From: Bretschneidera sinensis | Lineage: Eukaryota > Streptophyta > Magnoliopsida > Brassicales > Akaniaceae | Length of the DNA stretch: 64,000 bases | Assembly (NCBI GenBank): GCA_023935145.1 | Contig: CM043698.1 | Location: 64,250,001 to 64,314,000 of the forward strand | Direction: 5' to 3' | Shown here: positions 1-11,800 of the stretch, one piece after another | Layout of the letters: each line of letters starts with the position of its first letter | Position numbering within the stretch: the stretch's first letter is position 1 | Notes under the pieces: model-generated | The model's database searches: none | Seen by the model: only the letters and a program-made list of their open reading frames with translations | Told to the model about the DNA's origin: nothing | Made by a program: the position numbers and the translations under genes

Positions 1-819
1 TGACTAAATCCTTTGGCCCCTACATATAGTATTGTGTTTTTATCTGTAATGCTTTAAAAAAAATTTCGGTGTATATTGGACGGATTAAAGGGTATCTCGG
101 TCATTTTGAATTAGAAATTGCACAAGTTGGATTTTGTTCTTTGTTAAATGTGTAATTTAATTATTATTTTTTTGGTATAGTTCATTTTCTCTCATATACA
201 ATATAATTAAAAGGAAAAAACAATTTTACCTATGAAGTTTTATTGTTGTGTTTATTTGACTCATAGTTTTCAGTAAGAGTCAATTTGTTATTGAAAGTTC
301 TCTTTAAACTTAATTGAACATTTCGTTAAAATTTATGCATTATCTACCTCCATTCTCAATATATATATATATATATATACTCTCTCTTTTTTTAATCGAG
401 ATTGTGGTAACCCAAATCGAATATTAAGACGTCCTCCTAAAAAAAGGAAAATGGATGTTATATAAGTTTTTTGATCTTCGACTTACATCATCATATTATA
501 CTTGAATCCACGAGTAAAGTTCATTGACTTGAACCATAAGAGACATGTTAAAGTATAAAAGAATAGTTAGATTTTATTTTCACTTTTATCAATTTAAATT
601 TTTATTATAATTGAAAATTCAATTATCTCTTTACATATTAGATGTTAAAGAATGGTATGAATGTGCTCTTCTTTTTTTTTAAACTTTACAAAGTGAAAAC
701 TGTGGTTCCACGTTATACACGGAATGAGACATCATAAGAAACTGCAGACTTGTTTCTCCTTTGCATAATTCTGCCAATGTGGTCCAAGTAGATATATATT
801 AGAAGGTGAATAAAATAAC
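1..819. other. AT-rich intergenic sequence
   Basis: I see no coding region. The stretch holds homopolymer runs and a short TA microsatellite near 359-380. Nothing else is recognisable. Confidence 0.6.
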
Positions 820-1117
820 AGTGTGTTTGGTTTTAAAAAATAAACTCATTTTTTTTTGTTTAATTTTGCACATAAAATAAATAAATAAAGGGAGTCACAA
901 TGCGTTTGACAGTTGAAAACGAATTTTTTTTTATAGAAATAAAAAATGAAAACTAAAAAGATTCAATTTTATTTTATGATTGAATATTGAAAACAAGAAA
1001 GAAAACAATTTCCTATATATGAAATTAAAAGCTGAAAAGGAAACAGAAAATAATAACAATTTTTATTCTTTGAAAAAAAAAGAGAAACAGAAAATATATT
1101 TCAAAACCAAACGCACC
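820..1117. mobile_element. small hAT-like MITE, probable
   Basis: The left end (GTGTGTTTGGTTTT at 821-834) is matched in inverted orientation at 1103-1116 (AAAACCAAACGCAC), with one mismatch. The roughly 300-bp interior is very A/T-rich with no protein similarity. The size, TIR and AT content fit a MITE, and TIRs of this kind are common in hAT-derived plant MITEs. I could not find a clean 8-bp target duplication, so the superfamily is an inference. A 68-codon open frame inside it is chance A-rich sequence. Confidence 0.5.
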
Positions 1118-3120
1118 ATAGTTACAAAAATTTACTACTCATGCATAAGATTTTTTTTTTTTATAAGCATGCATAAGAAAATATAGTATATACATTTAAT
1201 TAATCCTCATATTTTATCTTCTATGAATAAATGCAACAGCCAGTTTTTTTTTAAAAAACTTAATTCGTTTACTATAAGCAGTTTTGTTCAATTTTATCTT
1301 TTTTCAACAAAACTCCAACAGCCAGTAGCACTTTGTTTTCTTCAAAATTTGTCATGCAAAGAAAAAGAAATTGCTTTAGGCCTGAAGTGAAGCAAGAGCC
1401 GTGAAGTCATTTCCTCTTTTCTGTGGGTCTGAAATTTAACCAAAAATAAAAAGTTACGTATCTTTATGTTAACGTCATATATATGTATCATATGCTGTAA
1501 GTTGTCGGGAAAAATAAATTACTTCCTGCGCATGATTTTTTCATTTACACAGAACCGTTAAAAAAATTCATTGGGCATGTCACGTTAAGTTGTCGAGAAA
1601 AATAATCCATTGATCAATAAGAGATCGAGTAATGCATGTGACACTTAAGAGGAAAAAAATAATTTCACACTTACAGAAAAAAGAGTAATTTTTTGTTAAA
1701 AAAGGAAAAAAGTAAATTCATCTCGGTAGAAATATAATTTCAATCGAATTAAAATTAAAAACTAAAAAGTAAATGGGATTCAATTTCCTAAAAAGTGTCA
1801 AATTTTTTCACTATGTGAACCATAAATGGGTCAAATTCAAGAAAACAAGATCTCACTCTTTTTGAATTGTCCCAGCCTCTCTAAATTTTTTGGGAAAACT
1901 TTTTTGAAGTTAGCATCAGAGTATCATTGAAGAAGAACTCCAACCTTTTCGACTTAGGGTTTTTTGTTTTTGTATGTATAAGTTTATGTGATCATTTGTT
2001 TGAATTTCGATATCAATACATTATAAATTTTTTTTATTCTCGAAAAAGAACTCTGACCTTTTCAAATTAGAGTTTTTTTGTTTTTGTATGTTCATGCTCA
2101 AGTTTATGTTATTGTTCGTTTGAATTTCAACGATTATACATTACAATTCTTTTCTTTGATTTTTTTTTTCCATTTTCAGAAAACCATGAAGGCTTCACAT
2201 TTCACATGAGTGTAGAAATGGGTGATAAAGTGATAAATCCATTAATTGTGATGGGTGATAAAGTGATAAACAAGAAATAAAATTAGACAATCACACACCA
2301 GCCAAAAACATTTCAAGCTCGATCGTCATTCTCAACAGGAGTTAAAAAAAAGAATTGAAAGAATCTCGATTTGGACAATTGTCTATGTGCATTTATGTAC
2401 ATGCATATATAAATTGGATTCCCAAGTTTCAACCACCTGACGTTTGATGCCAATAAGCACAGTAACCTCCTCAATGGTCATCATACCACTTGCACCCATA
2501 TATTATTCCTAGTTTCTTCAAATATCTGTAATTCTGTATGCCCTCTACTAACTTCTAACCATAGGCTACAATGAAATTTAAAAGGCTCATGTAGGTCTAG
2601 TTTCTGGTCCCCCAGCCCCCGGGAAGAATACTTCACCACATATAGGAACAAAAAAAGTGTATGTACCTAAGTTAATTTAGTGAAAAACTGAAGCAGGTAA
2701 GAAACATAACCATCCATTTGGAAAATTCTTGTGTACTTTTAGATTCATCCAATATAACTTTCCAATATTTTTGGAGTGGGACAAAGTGCATATTTGGTAC
2801 TTTAGTATTGTGAATATACAGTAAGGGGAGGAAATGTTGAAAATCAATCTCACATCTTAAATAAATAAAAATAGTTTATATATATGGTTTGAACTCAAAA
2901 CTTATTAAGTTATGTTAGTTTTTGGATTCAGATGGTCTTTAGCATCATATATTTGTGTTTTTGTTCCGTATTCTCTAAACCTAAGTTTTTTTCTCAATTA
3001 AAATCATTATGCATAACATATAGAAATTAGAGAGTGGTTACAATTTATTATTTAATGTATAATTTTTTTTTAAAAGTCTCAATGTTAATTTGAACTTTAC
3101 AAAATGTCACATTCTGGTTT
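1118..3120. other. gene-free AT-rich intergenic sequence with a diverged tandem duplication
   Basis: No exon is recognisable. About 1933-2043 and 2046-2160 are two diverged copies of a roughly 115-bp unit, each containing a tract like 'gaactc..accttttc' followed by 'tttttgtttttgtatgt' and 'aagtttatgt'. A short direct repeat, GGGTGATAAAGTGATAAA, occurs near 2220 and 2254. Confidence 0.5.
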
Positions 3121-3125
3121 TTTTT

Positions 3126-3688
3126 TGTAACGTCCGTAATTATTTAACAAATTCAAATTATATATGAATTTATTTATGCAGAAAATTCTTAAAAAGAGGA
3201 AACTATTATATATAAAAAGGAATAAGCAAAAGCTTAAGATTTTTTTAATTAAAAAAACTACACGTAGCAGCCCCTACGATATCGTGATCAACGCCAATCT
3301 CCGCAACAACAAGGCTGTCGCGGACAATATTGTGTATTTTTTAAATTAAATGATAAAGAAATTTAACGAAGATAATCCCAAATTATTACATGATCATATT
3401 GTTAAGGGATTTTTTTTATGATAGTATGATGAGAAAGATTGGTTTTATAAATCTAACCATCTAAGGTTTTATAAGGATTATATCCGGAAGTTAGGACGGC
3501 GGAATAATATCAAATATTACAGTGCGAAATTACCGTTATGTCATTGCTACGTGTCTAGAGATGACTGGTTAGAGAATTACCATTTTTACTTTGGAGAAGG
3601 ACATGTGTCATTGCGTTGCTAGTTGGGAAATTGTCTCCCACATCCCAAATATTTCCTCATATGAGAGCTCCTCCCACAATCATTGATT
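3126..3688 (+). repeat. possible LTR-like repeat interrupted by the LINE
   Basis: The stretch opens with TGTAACGTCCGTAATTA after a T run, an opening often seen in plant LTRs. It continues without coding potential up to the LINE target site, and similar non-coding sequence resumes at 8881. I could not find a matching second LTR, a terminal CA or a target duplication. The repeat identity is only a guess from the opening bases. The small open frame at 3164-3349 is not credible as a gene. Confidence 0.25.
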
Positions 3689-3708
3689 AAAAGACTACCG
3701 CAAAGTGG
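3689..3708. repeat. LINE target site duplication, left copy
   Basis: The 20-bp string AAAAGACTACCGCAAAGTGG here is identical to 8861-8880. It brackets the LINE and fixes its ends at 3709 and 8860. Confidence 0.95.
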
Positions 3709-3852
3709 AAGAGGCGAGTAAGAGAGAGAAGCTCTCAAGCAAAAAGAAAAGTTTGCTGCTCGTCCATGATTTTCATCTCTCCTTCATCCCCCCCACCCCC
3801 TTCCTCTCCCCTCCCCCCCTCCCCTTTTTCTAGGTTCTGATTCTGATTGATT

Positions 3853-5061
3853 ATGGGTAATAAGAAAGCTAGTAAGAAAGTTATCATCTCCTCTCAAGAG
3901 CAAAAAGATGTTGATTTCGTGCAGAGGTATTTCAAAGAGAAAGAAGTTACTGTAGCAAAATCGCGAAGAAGGGAAAAAGAAGAAGATGAACAGTGTTCTG
4001 CCAATACCAGCTTTGAGAGGTCAGAAAGTGTATCATGTACCTTGGGCGAAGTGGATACAAGTGAAGATGAACAGGAATTTGAGGATTCAAGCTCTGACAG
4101 TGAGGGTTTTGTTCAGGGTGTGGCCGAAGCTACAGCCGAGAATAGTAAAGATGAACAGAAGGGGGAGACCAAGAAGGCCTTCTGGGTTAGCTTGTTTGCA
4201 GATAACAGGAAACCAAGCAGTGGGTCTCATCTGACCAAAGTGGAGTATGAACAGGAAGAAGTCTGCATATCTGAAGATGAAGTAGAGAAAGTGTGTGAAG
4301 AAATGCCCCATTGTCTTGTGGGTTACTTTGCAGGAAAGTTCCCTGGTAAACTTGCATTGAAGCAAATCACAGACTCATGGCAGGTACCAGTTCTATCCCA
4401 ATTTCATGAGAGTGGTTGGATTGTGTTTAAATTTGATAAAGCTGTCAATCTAGAGAAAGTGTTGCAAAAGGGACCATACATTATATATGGTCGCCCTCTT
4501 CTCCTTAAACCCATGCCTAAATTCTTCCAATTTGATAATAAGGAGATAAGCACATTATTAGTGTGGGTTCAGTTGAAGAATTTGCCACTTGAACTGTGGA
4601 CTCCTAGTATCCTTAGCAAAATAGGGTCTAGGATTGGAAAACCATTGTATGCAGATAAACTAACTGTAAAAAAGGACAGCATCTCTTATGCTAGAATCCT
4701 GATCGAAGTGGATGTGGCTAAGGAGGTTAAACAGTCAATTAATATTCACCTCCTTGGAGGCAAAACATTTGAGCAGAGAATTGTTTATGAGAATCTTCCT
4801 AAATTCTGCAGTAAATGTAAAATCTTAGGGCATGCAGAAAAAAATTGCTATTTTATCAAAGGTCTTTCTAATCAGAGTGCAGTGGCTCAAGCGACCTTCA
4901 AAGCTGGTGAAGGTTCCCTTGGAACATATGAGTTTCCTAGCTCAGATATGCTTCCTGGTCTAAGGACAAGTAAGGAGAGGCACAAAGAAAAAAAGGTTCA
5001 GATCCTAGAAGAAAGCAGAGATGCTGGAGCTAAGCCTGGTCCCCCCTTAGAGAAGAGGTAG
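3853..5061 (+). CDS. LINE ORF1 protein (DUF4283 plus zinc knuckle)
   Basis: This is an open frame of about 402 codons. I place the start at the ATG at 3853 (Met-Gly-Asn-Lys-Lys); the two codons before it are TTG ATT and give no better start. The N-terminal third is acidic and Ser/Glu-rich. The middle matches the plant LINE ORF1 DUF4283 domain, with recognisable segments such as GWIVFKF, LLVWVQLKNLPLELW and RILIEVDV. A CX2CX4HX4C zinc knuckle follows (CSKCKILGHAEKNC, about residues 327-340). The role is RNA/DNA binding and chaperoning of the LINE transcript. The TAG at 5059-5061 probably truncates the protein: a basic tail continues in another frame from 5070. Confidence 0.85.
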   Translation: MGNKKASKKVIISSQEQKDVDFVQRYFKEKEVTVAKSRRREKEEDEQCSANTSFERSESVSCTLGEVDTSEDEQEFEDSSSDSEGFVQGVAEATAENSKDEQKGETKKAFWVSLFADNRKPSSGSHLTKVEYEQEEVCISEDEVEKVCEEMPHCLVGYFAGKFPGKLALKQITDSWQVPVLSQFHESGWIVFKFDKAVNLEKVLQKGPYIIYGRPLLLKPMPKFFQFDNKEISTLLVWVQLKNLPLELWTPSILSKIGSRIGKPLYADKLTVKKDSISYARILIEVDVAKEVKQSINIHLLGGKTFEQRIVYENLPKFCSKCKILGHAEKNCYFIKGLSNQSAVAQATFKAGEGSLGTYEFPSSDMLPGLRTSKERHKEKKVQILEESRDAGAKPGPPLEKR

Positions 5062-5069
5062 GGAAAGAT

Positions 5070-5432
5070 ATGTCTACCCAAGGGTCTGATGGAATAGAGA
5101 TCTCCCCGGGTCCAAGGACAGTGGTAGTAACTTTTAAAGAAAATTTGAAGAAGTATCAGGAGGATCTCTGTGAGTCTGGTTCAAAACAGTCAAGGAAGAC
5201 TTATCAATCTGATAAGCTTAAAAGTACAGAAAGAGATAAGAGAATTCTCAATCAAGAAGCCCATCAAAGCCTTAATACTGGTGAATCCAGGAGAAAGGAG
5301 AAGGAAAGAAACTTGCCTAAGCAGGAGTCTCAGCAGACTGCATCAAAGAAAAAGAAAGGTAAAGCTGAGTTAGTTCAAGCTAAAAAGAAGGGTGTGGGGG
5401 GGGGGGGGGTGACTCCCTCTGCCATTTCATGA
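5070..5432 (+). pseudogene. LINE ORF1 C-terminal tail, frame-shifted
   Basis: The frame is Lys/Ser/Gln-rich and 120 codons long. It opens 9 bases after the ORF1 stop, in a different frame, and is best read as the basic C-terminal tail of ORF1 cut off by mutation. It contains a run of 14 G at 5396-5409 just before its end. Its TGA stop (5430-5432) overlaps the ORF2 ATG (5429-5431). It could instead be a separate small ORF, but a lone protein of this kind is not known to me. Confidence 0.6.
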
Positions 5433-8400
5433 AGATAGCATGCTGGAATATCAGGGTTTCCACAAACCCCTGAAACACAATGGGGTCTTGCACCTCATGG
5501 TTAAAAATAGAATAGATGTCATGTGTCTTTTGGAGACCAAGCTGAATGAAGACAAGCTTAACAGAATTATGAAGAATAAATTTTGCCAGTGGAAGTAGGC
5601 AAATAACTTCTCAGCTCATGAAGCCGGTAGAATTTTAATCATTTGGAATCCCTCCAAGGTCAGTATTTCAGTTACTGAAAATGTTCCTAAAGTTATGCAC
5701 TGTGATATTAAATGCTTAATCTCAGCTGTAGTATTTTCTGCATGTTTTGTTTATGGTCTGCACTCTATAGTGGCTCGCAGGCCTTTGTGGGAAAATTTAT
5801 GTGAGTTTAGATACTGTAACTTTGCTCCTTAGGTAGTTATGGGGGACTTTAATAATGTCTTTGCTGTGGATGAAAAAGGAAATGGGCTGCCAGTCACCGC
5901 ATATGAATTAAGGGATCCTATCCATTGCTGCAGGGAAACTGGTCATACAGATGTTAACTTGACAGGCAACAAGTTCACTTGGTCCAACAATCAGATATGG
6001 AGTAAATTGGACAGGGTAATGGTCAACAGTATATGGGTGTCAAAGGGGCTGCATGCTCATGCAAAGTTCACAATGCCAGGCTGCCTTTCTGACCACTCAT
6101 ACTGCATTGTTAGTCTTCTAGAAGAAGAAAATGGAAGCAAGAGACCATTTAAATTTTTCAATATGTGGGCTGCTCATGCAGATTTTCTGGTTACAGTTAG
6201 AGAGTCTTGGAATAGTAACATAGCTGGTTTCAAAATGTTCAAGCTGTGTAGAAATCTGAAAAATCTAAAAAGCCATCTCAAAATCCCTAATGAGAAGCAT
6301 TTTAGTCATATTTCTGCTAGAGCTTTAGAAGCATCCTTGGAGCTTATCAGAATGCAACAAGTCCTTCATGATAACATTCAAGACTTTGAGCTGAAATAGA
6401 GGGTTGCTGCCCTGAGGGTCAAAGCCTTTAACCTTGCTGAGGCTGAGAGGAGCTTTTATTCCCAACAAGCAAAGTGTAAATTTCTCTTAAATAGTGATAA
6501 AGGAACAAAATATTTCCATGCCATGATGAAGAGGAAAACCAGCAGGAATCATATTGCTGCTGTTGAGAATCAAGAAGGCAGTCAGTAGTTAATGAATTTA
6601 TAAGCTTCTATAAGAAGCTGCTTGGGTCTTCTTCTGATGTGAGTCCAATTGATATTGAGATCTTTGAGAGGGAACCAAAAGTCACTGAGGAGCAAACTGA
6701 TCTTCTGACTAGAGAAGTTACTAAAGAAGAGATTAAAGATGCCTTATATAGTATAGGAGAAGATAAATCCCCTGGTCCAGATGGGTTCTCTTCCATTTTT
6801 TTTAATAAAGCTTGGGATGTCATTAAGCAAGACTTTGTTGGGGCAGTGCAAGAATTCTTCAGAAATGGGATGATGCTCAAACAAATCAATCACACAGCCT
6901 TGGCAATGATTCCTAAAGCCAAACAAGCTGCTAAAGTGGAGAAATACAAACCTATAGCCTGCTGCAATGTGGTGTATAAGGTTATATCAAAGATCATGGC
7001 AGCCAGGCTTGCTTCCATCCTGGTCAGTATCATTAACCCTGCTCAGGCTGCATTTATTAAAAATAGAAGTATGGTAGAAAACATTTACATTGTTCAGGAG
7101 CTTCTCAGAAAATATGTCAGCAAAAGAATCTCCCCCAGGTGCATGATGAAGATTGACCTAAGGAAAGCTTATGACTCAGTCAGTTAGGAGTTCTTAAGAG
7201 GCATGCTCATGGGTCTAGGTTTTCCTGTGAAATTCACTAAGTGGGTAATGGAGTGTGTGTGTACAGCATCATATTCCATTACAATTAATGGTAGCCTTCA
7301 TGGTTTCTTTAAGGGCAAGAGGGGGCTGAGACAAGGGGATCCTCTATCTCAATTTTTATTTGTCATATGCCTGGATTACTTATCAAGACTATTGGTGAGG
7401 CTGAATGGTAATGCAGCTTATAAGTTCCACCCTAAATGTGAGAAGCTTAAAATTACTCACTTAACTTTAGCAGATGATTTTTTTCTATTTGTGATGGGTG
7501 ATTTCAGTTCAGTCAGTCTTCTGATGGAGAGTGCTAGGGAATTCGGTGACAGCTCAGGGTTGCAAGCTAGCCTTTCTAAATCTAGTTTCATTTCTGCTGG
7601 GATTCACAGGGATGTTCTTAATGAAATCAGGTGGGTCACGGGTCTTGCAGATGGCAGCATTCCATTCAAATATCTGGGGGTCCCCTTAGCTTCCTCCAAA
7701 CTTAATACTACTCACTACCTCCCTCTTATAGAGAAAATTTCAGCATACATCAATGCGTGGGCTGGAACTAACCTGTCATATGCTGGCAGAACTGAATTAA
7801 CCAAGTCTGTGATCCAGGGTGTGGAATGTTTCTGGCTCTCCATCTTTCCTATTCCGGTCAACATCAAGGACATAATTATAAGGCTGTGTAGAGCCTTCCT
7901 ATGGAAAGGGAAGACTATAGCATCAAAAAAAGCTTTAGTTGCATGGAAAGAAGTTTGCCTGCCTAAAGAAGAAGGGGGTCTGGGGATAATTGATCTAAAA
8001 AGCTGGAATGCAGCTCTGCTTGCCAAAGCTTTATGGAACATTCAACAGAAAAAAGATTCTCTCTGGGTTAAGTGGGTGAATCATTTTTACATGAAAGGTT
8101 CCTCCATATGGGTTTTAGGTCCTAAACAGGAGGACTCAACCCTTTGGAAAATGCTTATTGAAATTAAAAATGGCCTGGTCTTGGCAGAAGGTTCAGTTCT
8201 CTTGGCATCAACCAGGTTGAGGCAGTGAGAGGACCATGAGAAGTTTAGTGTGAAGAAGGCTTATGACTTCTTTAGGCCTAAGGGTGAAAAAGCCAGATGG
8301 GCATCTGTAGCATGGAGTAATTGTTGCACTCCTAAACATTCATTCATCCTCTGGTTAGCTATAAAAAAGAAGTTGCTTACAAAGGACAGACTGGTATTTA

Positions 8401-8765
8401 TGGATATGGACTGTACTTGCCCACCATGCAGAGAGTATAATGAGATAGTTGATCACATCTTCTTCTCATGCCGATTCAGTTGTGCAGTATGGAATGACAT
8501 TAAAAGCTGGCTTGACTGCAGAAGAGGTATGAGTACTATTAAGAGTGCAACTAAGTGGATCCACAAGGAAGCTACAGGGAAAGGTCCTTCTTCCATGGCA
8601 AAGAAAGTGGCCTTTGCAAGTACTGTTCACCTTCTCTGGGCAGCTAGAAATTCTAGGCAATTTGAAAACATTGTATCCCACCCTAGCAACATAGTCAGGA
8701 AGATCAAACTACATGTGTATAGAGTAGTTTTTGCTAGTTTTCTTGAATTTAGAATTAATTTTTGA
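5429..8765 (+). pseudogene. LINE ORF2 polyprotein: endonuclease, reverse transcriptase, zf-RVT
   Basis: ORF2 starts at an ATG (5429) followed by the endonuclease signature KIACWNIR. The frame is lost within about 12 codons and then returns. The APE-type endonuclease shows VMGDFN (about 5839), TWSN and SDHS (about 6090). The reverse transcriptase runs from about 6640 to 7900, with KSPGPDGF, KIDLRKAYDSV, RGLRQGDPLS and the catalytic box LADDFFLF (about 7465-7490), which keeps both Asp. After AYDSVS a Trp codon is TAG (7185-7187). The C-terminal zf-RVT domain lies at 8250-8765, with several Cys/His. Further stops occur near 5597, 5830, 6397, 6585 and 8226. The coding order is intact but the gene is dead. 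Confidence 0.9.
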
Positions 8766-8860
8766 GTGGCATCTTGTTCATATCTCCTGGGTATGCTCAA
8801 TGTATTTTTTGTATAAAATTTTATTCAATCAATATAGTTACATTTACCGATCAAAAAAAG

Positions 8861-8880
8861 AAAAGACTACCGCAAAGTGG
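8861..8880. repeat. LINE target site duplication, right copy
   Basis: This is the second perfect copy of the 20-bp string found at 3689-3708. It follows the A-rich LINE tail directly. Confidence 0.95.
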
Positions 8881-11800
8881 CAGTGTCCCTAAAGAGTAAA
8901 GAAAGATGTGGTTTCTCCACTTCACCTAATCATACATGGCATCTGCCTTTTCCTGTTGGGTTAGGCAAGAAAGTGGGTCTCACCATAATGCGAGGGCCCA
9001 AAGAAGCCCAGGCCGCGGGCTACAGGGTTCATATAATTTGGGCCGAAAAGATAGTGTGTGCATGGCATCTTTTTTTTCATGGCAGACCATTAAGTAGTAA
9101 AAGCCAGAGAAAGCAACGTTTGTGAAGATTACTCTGGTGGGAATACGTACTTTAATATTGCAAACCAAAAAACTTTTCTTATTATGAAAAAAAAAAAAAA
9201 AAATCTTTTTTCTAGAGGCTAAAACTGGTTTATCAACAACAACTAAAAGCGTAATAAGGTATCATGAGAAAATTGAGATTTTTTTTAAGGGATCAAATTG
9301 TAACAACCCTTAACTTTAAGGACAAAATTTACAATTCCCCTTAAAATTTAATATGCCCCAATACCCTTCTTGGCTGATCATGACGTTTTTCATGAAATCC
9401 ACTAGTATTCAACAACCATTTGAGAGTTTGTAATGGAGGTTCACATCAAAAGGGTCCTATGAACTCAACCTCACCCCTTTTTTTTTGGTTTTTCTTTTAA
9501 ATCTTTTAGGACATAAGATGCAAAGATGGCCCATGAAATTCAGTACCAAAGTTGCTATATATTATATGATATGTTCTTTCAATATCAGAGAACTATGTGG
9601 CTTAGTTTTAAAGCTCACACTTATGTTCCCTTTCATTAAAAGATATGGTAGAAACACTTTGAGTATATTTACAGAGGATGGAGGAACTCAAAATAAATTA
9701 ATAATTGAATAAAAGTAAAAGAATGAATTTATGAACAGTATGAGGATAAGAAGAGAGAATTGACAAGAAAAAAGGGCGCTTTCTTTTTCATTGGAGGTGT
9801 TATATATTATGCATCAATGCATGAACATTGCACGAGTCAAAATTGAAAATGGATGGACCAGTCAAAGACAATGTATGCCAGTTTGCAGTATACATCAGAG
9901 ACAGCAGTAGAGACAAGCCCCATGTTTAAAACCTGCTTCACCATCATCACCAAACCCAGTAACATATAATTCCTCAATTATTTTATTGCTTCACATTGGT
10001 ATCAATATGATGAGTTTGCAGTTACTCTGTTTTTATGGTTTTGATGAAGCTAAGGACATAACTGTTATCTGTAAATATCAAAATATAGGTCAACATAGAG
10101 GTTTTCATCAAGTAATTGCATGAACAATGGCATTTTGGATGGTGTAATTAATATTGTTTGCAGTATACATCTCTAGATTATTTCTTTGACAAATATTTGA
10201 GTTTATAAATCTATCAAAAGTGAAAGAAAAATAGAGAGAAAACAGAATCTGTAAGTGCCAAGGACTACCTACATGTTCCTTTTTGTTATCAGAAGTATTG
10301 AATAGCATTAAACCACCAAAGTAATGTTCAAAATAGGAAAATTAAGGATCAAGTGCTACAAATTAGTTTTTGATCTACAAAAATAGTAATTGATCACATG
10401 TCGGTAAATTTGACGGCTTAACAACAATTTTGGTTTATGGATGTCAAAATAGTTTCTAAAACTGTTTTTGTTAAAATAATTGTGAAGTTAAAATTTGTTT
10501 TATGTTTGGTAAAACAATTGCGAAAACGGTTTTTTTTTACATAAATGTATGGTTAAAAACTCTTTTTTAATTTTTAATTTTTTAAAACTTTTTTTTTGAA
10601 ATTATTTGATTTAGTTTTTGTTTATAAAAAAACGCAAATTAGTTTGACAATAGATATTGAAAAAGGATTGCATGATGAAAGCATTTCAAGTTTAGCTCTC
10701 AATGAGAACAAGAATAATTAAGATAGACAGGCTGGTGTATGTAAATATAGAATCATAAATATGGTAGAGAGAAACCTTTATCCAAGAATACATTCACACA
10801 ATCAAAGTATACTATAGTACTAAAAAATCAAAGCCAGTTTGAGAATTGATCTTCCCAGCTAAGTCTAACACAGCTTCCATATGGGCTTTAATTTAATGAG
10901 TGGGACTTTAGTAAGAAAGGACTTCTGAGTTCTGACTTCACAAAATAATGCAGCTGGCTTAGTTCCCCAAAAATATCCATCATCCTAAAAAGAAACCCAT
11001 TTTTCTTAAGTATAAATAAGAATTGGGTGATTCATTAAAATTCTAATTAATTGACAATTGGGAGAGACATTTTCACGTGAGGGTTTTGGGTTTTCTTATT
11101 ATAAAGAACAAAGACATGAATGGCATGGGTTATATTATATATGTTTGAAGAAGGATTTTTGTAGTGAGGATTGTAAGGCATCTTTAGGAATATTTTAGGG
11201 TGAGAAGGATAAGTGATTGGGGGTGAGGAGACCATAAGGGCAAGGGAAACTCTTAACACGCTAATGCCAGATGGGTATGTTCCCATTTCTAAATTTTAGG
11301 TACTAGGAATTCAAGAACACAAGAAATTATTCAATACTTGTTTTTTTTCTCACATTTTTGTGGGTTTTATAAACAAATTTAATAAATGAATCTCACTTGA
11401 ATGTGAGAAAAAAGAACAATATTTTAGAAATATTGAATGTTTTCTCAACACGAGAACACCAACTCATATTAACTGTTTTTACTTACATAAATCAACTCGT
11501 TCTCTGATTTGTTTAACTCTCTCCAGAAACAATTAGTATAAATTTAAAGTGAATACTGTTATACAAATTTATTTATAAAATTTTGATTCTTTTTTAATAA
11601 TTAAAAGATCAATACTCTAATTGATAGATATCATGTTAATATTATCGTTGACATGACATCCATTTATTAAAGAATTGATCTTGAAAATTTAAAAATCTAG
11701 TACCAAAATTGAATGTAACCTGGCTCCTATTATTCAAATAAATTTTATACTTACTACTCTACTCTGCCCATTCTTGCTATAAATTCATCCATCAGGTTGA

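Larger units (their letters stand above)
3709..8860 (+). mobile_element. LINE (non-LTR) retrotransposon, near full length, inactive
   Basis: This 5.15-kb element is bounded by a perfect 20-bp target duplication. In order it has a 5' leader ending in a C-rich tract, an ORF1 nucleic-acid-binding protein, a Lys-rich ORF1 tail in another frame, an ORF2 with endonuclease, reverse transcriptase and a C-terminal zinc domain, and a short A-rich tail (8852-8860, preceded by ACCGATC). That organisation is the plant L1/RTE-like LINE plan. The perfect TSD suggests a fairly recent insertion, but ORF2 carries several stops and frameshifts, so this copy cannot move on its own. Orientation is +. Confidence 0.95.

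Noticed and set aside
980..1186. 68-codon ORF
   Set aside because: It is A-rich chance sequence across a MITE with Lys/Asn/Phe bias and no domain.
3847..3852. An upstream start for LINE ORF1 at 3847
   Set aside because: The codon there is TTG. The first ATG in the frame is at 3853 and gives a normal start.
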